Of a DNA stretch of 64,000 bases, positions 56,872 through 64,000 are shown piece after piece. Origin of the DNA: Trifolium pratense (taxonomy: Eukaryota; Streptophyta; Magnoliopsida; Fabales; Fabaceae); NCBI RefSeq assembly GCF_020283565.1, contig NC_060062.1, positions 59,784,409 through 59,848,408 of the forward strand, in the 5' to 3' direction. The notes below the pieces were generated by a model. The model was not told the DNA's origin and ran no database searches. It worked only from the letters and a program-made list of their open reading frames with translations. The translations under genes and the position numbers were made by a program. Every line of letters begins with the position of its first letter. Positions within the stretch are counted from its first letter, which is position 1.

Positions 56872-59800
56872 ATGGCATCTTCAGCTTCTACCAAACCAAT
56901 TTTCTCTTCACCTATCATCTCTTCTTCACAACCCAAATCTTCAAAATCCTCAAATCTCTCATTTCTAAGCTCCAACACTTTTGGAGTCAAACCAAACAAT
57001 AACATCAACAACCTTAAACTCTCTTCCCAACAACATTCCTTTGTAGTCAAAAGTGTTTTAAAAACTGCTGACCAAACAAAACAAACAACAAGTTCCAACA
57101 ATGTTGCTTTTAATGATGAAAAACCAACGATCTTGGTCTCTGAGAAACTTGGAGAAGCTGGATTACAAGTGTTAAGACAATTAGGAAACGTGGTATGTGC
57201 TTATGATTTATCACCAGAAGATCTTTGCAAGAAGATCTCTAGCTGTGATGCTTTGATTGTTAGAAGCGGAACGAAAGTTACGAGACAAGTGTTTGAAGCA
57301 GGACAAGGAAAGTTGAAAGTTGTTGGTAGAGCTGGTGTTGGAATTGATAATGTGGATCTACAAGCTGCTACTGAATTTGGTTGTCTTGTTGTTAATGCTC
57401 CAACAGCTAATACTATTGCTGCTGCTGAACATGGTATTGCTCTTCTTGCTGCTATGGCTCGTAATGTTTCTCAGGCTGATGCTTCCCTTAAAGCAGGTAC
57501 GATCGATATATATATATGTTTATGATTAATTCCTGAATATGGATTCTCTGCAGTCAAGGTTCCACGGCGCATTCACGTAGTTAGAGATCAGATAGTACAG
57601 ATAAATTGTGCTTTAAATCCGAACAGTCTGATCTTGATCCAACAATGTGGTGACCGTGTGAATGCCTGGAATATATGACCAAAGAGAATCTAGGATACTA
57701 GTTTCATTCACTAACTATGCATGCATAGTTTAATGCTATTAATGAAAATTAGTTAGTAGCTGTTAATTTATCTATCTACTTACAAGAATTTGTATATATT
57801 ATGTTGATTGTTGATTGACAATGTTTGAAATTGTGATTTAAGATCAGAGGACTAAAATTAATTTTTAAGGTTTCAAATTGTAGTTGTGTTGAGGTCACAT
57901 CATACTTCTTGCTTGATTATTACCTTGTGGTATCTTGTTTTCTGCATATGCAGCCAGCCATAATTGCTGATTTTTAGAAACTTTGGATTTTCCTTTCGAT
58001 CTTTAATAAATAAGGAAAAAAAACTAGTTCAAATAACCTTGTGATATTATTTTTTAATACAACATCAAAAAAACATTTGATGTTCAAATAACATGATTAT
58101 GAGATCTTAATATGTTTTGTCAGGAAAATGGCTAAGAAACAAGTATGTGGGAGTATCTATGGTTGGTAAAACATTAGCAGTAATGGGATTTGGAAAAGTT
58201 GGATCTGAAGTTGCTAGGCGTGCAAAAGGATTAGGAATGAATGTGGTAGCTCATGACCCTTATGCTCCAGCTGATAGAGCACGTGCTGTTGGTGTTGAAT
58301 TAGTCTCATTTGATCAAGCAATCACAACCGCTGATTTCATCTCACTTCACATGCCTCTAACTCCTACTACTAACAAAGTCTTCAATGAAAACACTTTTGC
58401 TAAGATGAAGAAGGGTGTGAGAATCATCAATGTTGCTAGAGGTGGTGTTATTGATGAAGATGCTTTAGTCAAAGCTCTTGATAGTGGAATTGTTGCTCAG
58501 GTTAACCCTTTTACTCCAATTTTACTATTATTACAGTTATCTAATCTTAATAACATACTCGTAAACAACTCATTTGAACTGCGTTAACCCTTTAAAAATT
58601 TATCGAATATCGTTGCATGATACTATATATCATGATAGATTACTATTATGTTGCATGTTGAGCAGGCAGCTCTTGATGTGTTCACTGAGGAACCACCAGC
58701 CAAAGACAGTAAGTTAGTACAACATGAGAATGTGATTGCTACCCCTCATCTTGGAGCTAGCACAAAAGAAGCACAGGTTTTTTTTTTCTCTTTAATATCC
58801 AACTTTCATTTTTTTCCTTTCTTTTGGCACACATGATTTTCTGACCAAGTTATTTTTCTTACCAATTTTGACTCAATAGGAAGGTGTGGCTATTGAAATA
58901 GCAGAGGCTGTTGTTGGTGCATTGAATGGTGAACTTTCAGCAACTGCTGTCAATGCTCCTATGGTTGCTCCTGAGGTAAAAAAAACAAAACATTTGGACA
59001 TTATTTCAACTAGTTTGCCCATCAGTCTGTTTTTCTCGAATGAAGACCATAGTTGGCCTCGATGAAAATTAAACTTGAAGTTTTGACGAAATTCTTTTGT
59101 CTAGTGTTGTTATTTTTAATTCAAAATTTAATTAGAATTAGTTTAGATGTAGGTCACATTGGTTGAACCACGTAAATTATGATGTATGCACATTGTTCTT
59201 CTTTTGCTTCTATTTTATTTCTGTCATAACTGTTGGCAATTTCATCAGGTGTTATCTGAATTGGCTCCATATGTTGTGCTGGCTGAGAAGCTGGGAAGGT
59301 TAGCTGTGCAGTTGGTATCTGGAGGAAGCGGAATCCAATCTATAAAAGTGGTTTACCGATCGGCCAGAGGCCCTGATGACCTAGACACCAGACTACTCCG
59401 AGCCATGATCACAAAAGGCATCATCGAACCAATATCAAACACAATTGTCAACCTTGTAAACGCTGACTACATTGCAAAGCAAAAAGGCCTCCGCATAAGC
59501 GAGGAAAGAGTCGTTGTTGATTCATCTCCTGAGCTACCCGTTGAGTCGATCCAGATACAAATATCGCACGTGGAGTCCAAATTCGCGAGTGCTGTATCTG
59601 AGACTGGTCAGATAAGCATTGACGGAAAAGTGAAGTACGGTACACCACATCTTACATGTGTGGGATCTTTCGGTGTGGATGTCAGCTTGGAAGGGAATCT
59701 GATTTTGTGCAGACAGATTGATCAGCCCGGGATGATTGGCCTAGTTGGAAACATATTAGGTGAACAAAATGTGAATGTGAACTATATGAGTGTCGGAAGA

Positions 59801-59920
59801 ATGTCGCGTAGGAAGAAAGCACTTATGGCTATCGGTGTCGATGAAGAACCAAATAAGGAAGCTCTTACCAATATTGGAGCTGTGCCTGCTATTGAGGAGT
59901 TTGTGTTTCTCAAGCTTTAG
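56872..59920 (+). CDS. PGDH: D-3-phosphoglycerate dehydrogenase, plastidial
   Basis: First step of the phosphorylated serine pathway: oxidises 3-phosphoglycerate to 3-phosphohydroxypyruvate with NAD (EC 1.1.1.95), in plastids. Five exons: 56872-57496, 58124-58500, 58666-58776, 58880-58975, 59249-59920, giving 626 residues; plant PGDHs are about 600-630. Residues 1-80 are a Ser-rich, acid-poor transit peptide. The catalytic domain starts near [13 protein letters not shown]. The NAD-binding GFGKVG is at 230-235. Catalytic Arg314 (NVARGGVID), Glu343 (VFTEEPP) and His362 (TPHLGAST) are all present. The second half has the intervening domain and a C-terminal ACT domain (about 542-626), where serine-type feedback regulation may act. 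The start is the first ATG. Which of the usual two or three plant paralogues this is cannot be said. Confidence 0.95.
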
Positions 59921-61370
59921 AAGTTGAATGGATTTCAACTTGAGTTTTGGAAAATAATACTATATATAGGTATTGATTGGGGGCAAATAAGTTAATGAAT
60001 TTGTGATTTTAGTAGAATGCTTGAGGAAAGTGATAGCTATATTATGAAGTAATGGATGATAGAGAATAAATAAAGGCTAGCTGAAAATAATAGCAGCTAG
60101 TAGTGTGTAGTGTGTGAAGTTTTGTATCACGGTTTCAAGTTATGTTTTCTAGCATTAAATATGTACAAACTATTTGTTATTTTGTAATTGAAGTTTTTTT
60201 GTTACTTTTGTTCACTGTTGCAAAACTAGTGTGCAATTATTTGAAATGGAAAAAGTAGGTGAAAAATATAATGTGATGTACGACCAACTGGAACTAGCAT
60301 ACATAAGCAATCCATCTGTTTTCATCCCTTGATGTTTTCCTTTACCTATAATCTACTACCTTAATAAATCGACCAACTTTTATATAACCTGCACAAATCC
60401 ATAGATTTGAGTTCAAGTGGCACGCACAGGACCTTCGATCGACCATGGCGAATTCATTCTATTGAAGCGTAACGTAAAACTTATCATATCGTATTTCTTT
60501 GATTTGGAATTTCCAGAATGTTGTCGGGGAATCCCCCCATTTGATTAATGAAAGTAACATTAAAAAAACATCAACATATCCCGCACAGATCCATCAACAT
60601 TTAAAAAAGCAAATGCTAACGAGTGTCTCCGAGAGATCCATCAACATTGAAAAAAAAAACAAATGTTAATGAGGACCCTTGGGACACTCTTTTAATACCT
60701 TAAATAGTAAGTATGAAAAATTTATGAGAATGTATAAAGTCAACACATTGAAAATTGTAGTGTTTAATCTTTTGAATAAAAAGTTTCTTTTAATGAAAGA
60801 TTTAAAAAGTGAAATAAAAAATTAAATATTATTATGAATCATGTAGTAATAATAATTATTATTTACTTTTTTTTATTAGTAAGAAAATAAACAAGAAAAA
60901 ACTAAGATTATTTACTTTGAAACTAGTTATTCAAAATTATTATTTGAGAAACAACTCTTAACAATTATTCATTTGTAACTATTTTCTGATTATTTATTAT
61001 TTATTTATTTTTGTCTAAAATTATTTCAAGGACAAATTTACTTTTATTATTTATTTATTTATTTATTTTGGTCTAAATATTTTTGTTAACATGTTTATTT
61101 TTACACAATTACATAAGTTTTAATTTTCAAGTAAAAATAGCACTTTGTAATAAGACATGATAAATTAGGAAATCATAGTAATTATTATTTTTTTTTTGAC
61201 GATCATAGTCATTATGTTGAACTTCTTATTTAATTTAATTTTTTGAAAATATAAAGTGGCATCATCAACTTGAGTAGTGCTTTGTTTGGACAGAGTAGAC
61301 AACAACAACAAACAACAACGCCAGACAGATTCAGCAGCAGTAACTAACTCTAACTGGGCGCGTGTTCTTC
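59921..61370. other. Intergenic, no gene seen
   Basis: PGDH 3' flank (aataaataaa near 60066 could be a poly(A) signal), then AT-rich spacer with (TTTA)n near 60990-61060. Confidence 0.45.
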
Positions 61371-61402
61371 TAGGGTTAGGGTTAGGGTTAGGGTTAGGGT
61401 TT
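61371..61402 (+). repeat. (TAGGGT)5 telomere-like tract in the 5' leader
   Basis: Five TAGGGT units lie 16 bp before the RNA-binding protein start codon. The complement contains AAACCCTA, the telo-box found in plant promoters and leaders of growth-related genes. The unit is 6 bp (vertebrate-type), not the 7-bp TTTAGGG of most plant telomeres. Confidence 0.85.
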
Positions 61403-61417
61403 CTTTCCCAATTTCTC

Positions 61418-64000
61418 ATGGCGGGTACCGGAATTCACCCTTACCACCAACAATGGCCCCCCGCTGCCGCACCTCCTCCTCCTCCACCTGCCGCTATTCC
61501 TTCTCCTTCCTCCGAAGAGGTATGTACCTTCACTTTCATTTCCAAAATCCAATCTTTCTATCAAACGTGTAATGCAATTCAATTCAATTTAATTCGATTC
61601 GATGCAATTCGTTTAGGTTCGAACGATATTCATAACTGGTCTTCCTGAAGATGTAAAAGAAAGAGAACTTCAGAACCTTCTTCGTTGGTTACCTGGTTTT
61701 GAAGCTTCTCAGTTGAATTTCAAAGCTGAAAAGCCTATGGGCTTTGCTCTCTTCTCTTCTCCTCATCAAGCTATTGCTGCCAAAGACATTCTTCAGGATA
61801 TGCTTTTTGATCCTGAATCCAAATCTGTTCTTCACACTGAGATGGCCAAGAAAAATCTTTTTGTCAAAAGAGGTCATTTTGTTCAATTCAATTCAAAATT
61901 CAATCTATAAACAATAAGTGCATGTTTGAAATGACCGCGACATGCCAAAGTGGGGTTTTTGTTTTTATCCCTATCACGATGACACTGCGGAGGAACTAAC
62001 CGGCAATTCAAACATGCACTAACACATTTCCTTGTGCATTAGATAAGTGTTACTTATTTTGATTTTTTTTGTAGGAATAGGAGCTGATGCGGGTGCTTTT
62101 GATCAAAGTAAACGGTTAAGAACAGCTGGGGATTATAACCATACTGGTTATGTAACCCCATCTCCTTTTCATCCTCCACCACCGCCTGTTTGGGGTCCAC
62201 ATGGGTAAACTAACTAAAACAAACCACACCTTATTAAGAATTATTGTCATCAAATAGTGGCTATAGCGGCACTATTGTGCAACAGAGTTTGAATAAATCA
62301 CTATTGTTATGTGATATGCTATTTAGTACAAAACGTTATCAAATAGTTGCCATAGGGGCGTTATACCACTGTTGTGTAGCGGAATTTGAGCAAACCGGCA
62401 ACAACTATTTTTTGCAGTCCGCTATTGACAACATTGATAAGAATCTCTTTTTGTTTGTTCCTTCTTGTTATTAACTGAAACTTTGTGTGTTTTTATGGTC
62501 TAGGTATATGGCCCCAGCACCTCCTCCTCCGTATGATCCATATGCAGGCTATCCTGTTGCACCAGTACCGATGCCTGCTCCTGTGTCTATAGCACCTAGC
62601 AGTTATGTTCCAATTCAGGTGAGAGTGGCTTACACACTGTTAATGCTGCTTTGCTCTCACTTATCTTCATAACTTCTTCACGTGCAATGTTGAGCTCGTG
62701 TTTTATAAATAAGGAAGATGGAATTTTTTATTGTTCTGTTAGCTATAAGTTATGTAATGTTTGCTTGCTTATTTAATTAAATTTCTCTTTTGTTGATGAG
62801 GGCTGGATCTCTGCTCTTGTTGGTATTACTATGTTGCTTTAGAAATTGATCAAGTATTTATCTGCATATAGTTGTGCTCACGAACTGTCAATGAAGTATT
62901 GAACGTTAAGAGTTCTACAATTGCATATAAGAGGGAAATATTTGCATATCTCCTTTATCAGATGTGTTGTTGACTTAATTGCTATATGCTGCTCATAATT
63001 AGAATCATATTTTAGAGATTACATCAGTATTTTAAATACAGATGAAGCCAACACTAAATTAATTAATACCTTTACGTAATGAATGTCTAAATGTGTTATG
63101 TGCATCCTGTTGGAAAATATACGATGTTTAAAGGGTAAAACAGAAGTATTATTCATTCCAAGTATATTTATATTTGGTTTTACCTTAGTTATTATAATGC
63201 ACTGATATTTGTTTTGTCAGGTTATCTAATTTTTTGGTGTTTAATTTTATCAATTCCGCTGGATTTTTTCTGTTTATTATTAAATGCTTTCTGTTAACTT
63301 AAATATTCTGTACAGAACACTAAAGATAATCCTCCTTGCAATACCCTGTTTATTGGGAACTTGGGAGAGAACATTAATGAGGATGAAGTGAGGGGCCTTT
63401 TCAGTGTGTATGTACAACTTATCCTTTGACACAGACTAATCTGTTCAGTTTATGTAGTATTTAGTATGATGTCTCAAATATGGGATTAATCTGTTGAACT
63501 TGGCTTTGTAATGCAGACAACCTGGTTTTAAGCAAATGAAGATTATAAGGCAGGAGAGGCATACCGTTTGCTTCATTGAGTTTGAAGTCTGTAAACTTTT
63601 GTTCATATTTGTGGCTTTTATTGTCTTAAAACCTTTTCTGATTTACGATTACATTTTCATTCAAATTTTCCTCAGTTTCGAATTGAATAACCTATTGCAG
63701 GATGTGAATAGTGCTACAAATGTACACCACAATCTGCAGGGTGCTGTTATACCAAGTTCTGGTTCAATTGGCATGCGGATACAATATCCTTTTTTATTGT
63801 CAAGCATCTTAAGCTTTGTTTTCTTGATTTATTTTCACTCTCATGTTCATTCTCTAATTAAACCAGCATCTGGGAATTATGATTGGGGAATACATGAGAA
63901 GGTTTGCTTAAATGCTTGCACTTATTCCAATTTACCATGTATATTTGCTTTGGTCTTTTAATGTACTTTTCATAAATGATACTGGAACCATGAATTTCTT
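61418..64000 (+). CDS. Two-RRM RNA-binding protein, 3' end outside window
   Basis: Resembles the plant RRM family related to RBPMS/couch potato and yeast Scw1-type proteins; target RNAs unknown. Exons: 61418-61519, 61617-61872, 62075-62204, 62504-62618, 63316-63407, 63517-63586, 63701-63783, then an intron reaching past the window. The frame closes at every junction (282 residues plus two bases so far). A Pro-rich N-terminus is followed by RRM1 (TIFITGLPEDVKEREL onward, about 37-110), a Pro/Tyr-rich linker (HPPPPPVWGPHGYMAPAPPP), and RRM2 (NTLFIGNLGENINEDEV onward). The last visible intron begins ATATCCTTTT, a U12-type AT-AC donor. I expect only a short C-terminal tail beyond it, from memory of the family. 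Confidence 0.85.
62243..62440. repeat. Diverged tandem repeat in RRM gene intron 3
   Basis: Two related units of about 100 bp, one starting tcaaatagtggctatagcgg and the other tcaaatagttgccatagggg. Both continue with tgtgcaacagagtttga or tgtgtagcggaatttga. They look like part of a dispersed repeat with gctatagcgg motifs. Confidence 0.5.

Noticed and set aside
27736..59920. Biosynthetic gene cluster formed by 4CL, HOTHEAD-like and PGDH
   Set aside because: They belong to different pathways and compartments and lie 10-20 kb apart, separated by transposons; co-location looks accidental.
1..64000. CRISPR arrays, phage or other prokaryotic defence systems
   Set aside because: The window is plant nuclear DNA. 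Direct repeats seen here are tandem duplications or target-site duplications, not spaced arrays.

Overview
This is plant nuclear DNA: AT-rich, with intron-containing genes (GT-AG splice sites), plant-specific proteins, and gaps full of degenerate transposable elements. The gene set and repeat style suggest a dicot, most likely a temperate legume such as a Medicago or Trifolium relative; that species guess is inference. No bacterial-type operon, phage, plasmid or CRISPR structure is present.

Seven complete genes and one truncated gene were assembled exon by exon. In order: a YLMG1-like YGGT membrane protein (minus, 7170-7856); a 19-exon STE20-type kinase of the BLUS1/OSR1-like group (plus, 12745-20226); glucose-6-phosphate 1-epimerase (plus, 22821-25646); 4-coumarate:CoA ligase (plus, 27736-31690); a group C MAP kinase kinase of MKK4/MKK5 type (minus, 37334-38446); a HOTHEAD-like GMC oxidoreductase (plus, 48201-50079); plastidial D-3-phosphoglycerate dehydrogenase (plus, 56872-59920); and the start of a two-RRM RNA-binding protein (plus, from 61418, running off the window). 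Apart from the first intron ends, every reading frame closes across all junctions. The genes are unrelated in pathway and look like ordinary neighbours, not a metabolic cluster.

The spaces between them, and several introns, are a dense layer of small transposable elements whose ends can be read directly. They include tRNA-derived SINEs of three families, two 5'-truncated LINE copies with RNase H remnants and clear target-site duplications, PIF/Harbinger- and Tourist-like elements with TTA or TAA duplications, Mutator-like MITEs, Stowaway MITEs, a long foldback element, and a Helitron nested inside a Stowaway MITE whose empty site can be reconstructed by comparison with a second MITE copy in the same window.

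The most unusual observation is a swarm of at least 17 'micro-insertions': 12-24 bp inserts made of a few bases plus a poly(A) tract, each flanked by a precise direct duplication of about 10-19 bp. A 33-bp member carries the 3'-terminal motif of the LINE at 10 kb. The series 491, 258, 33 and 12-24 bp therefore looks like LINE/SINE target-primed reverse transcription aborted almost at once. A second notable signal is a probable U12-type AT-AC intron at the end of the RNA-binding protein gene.
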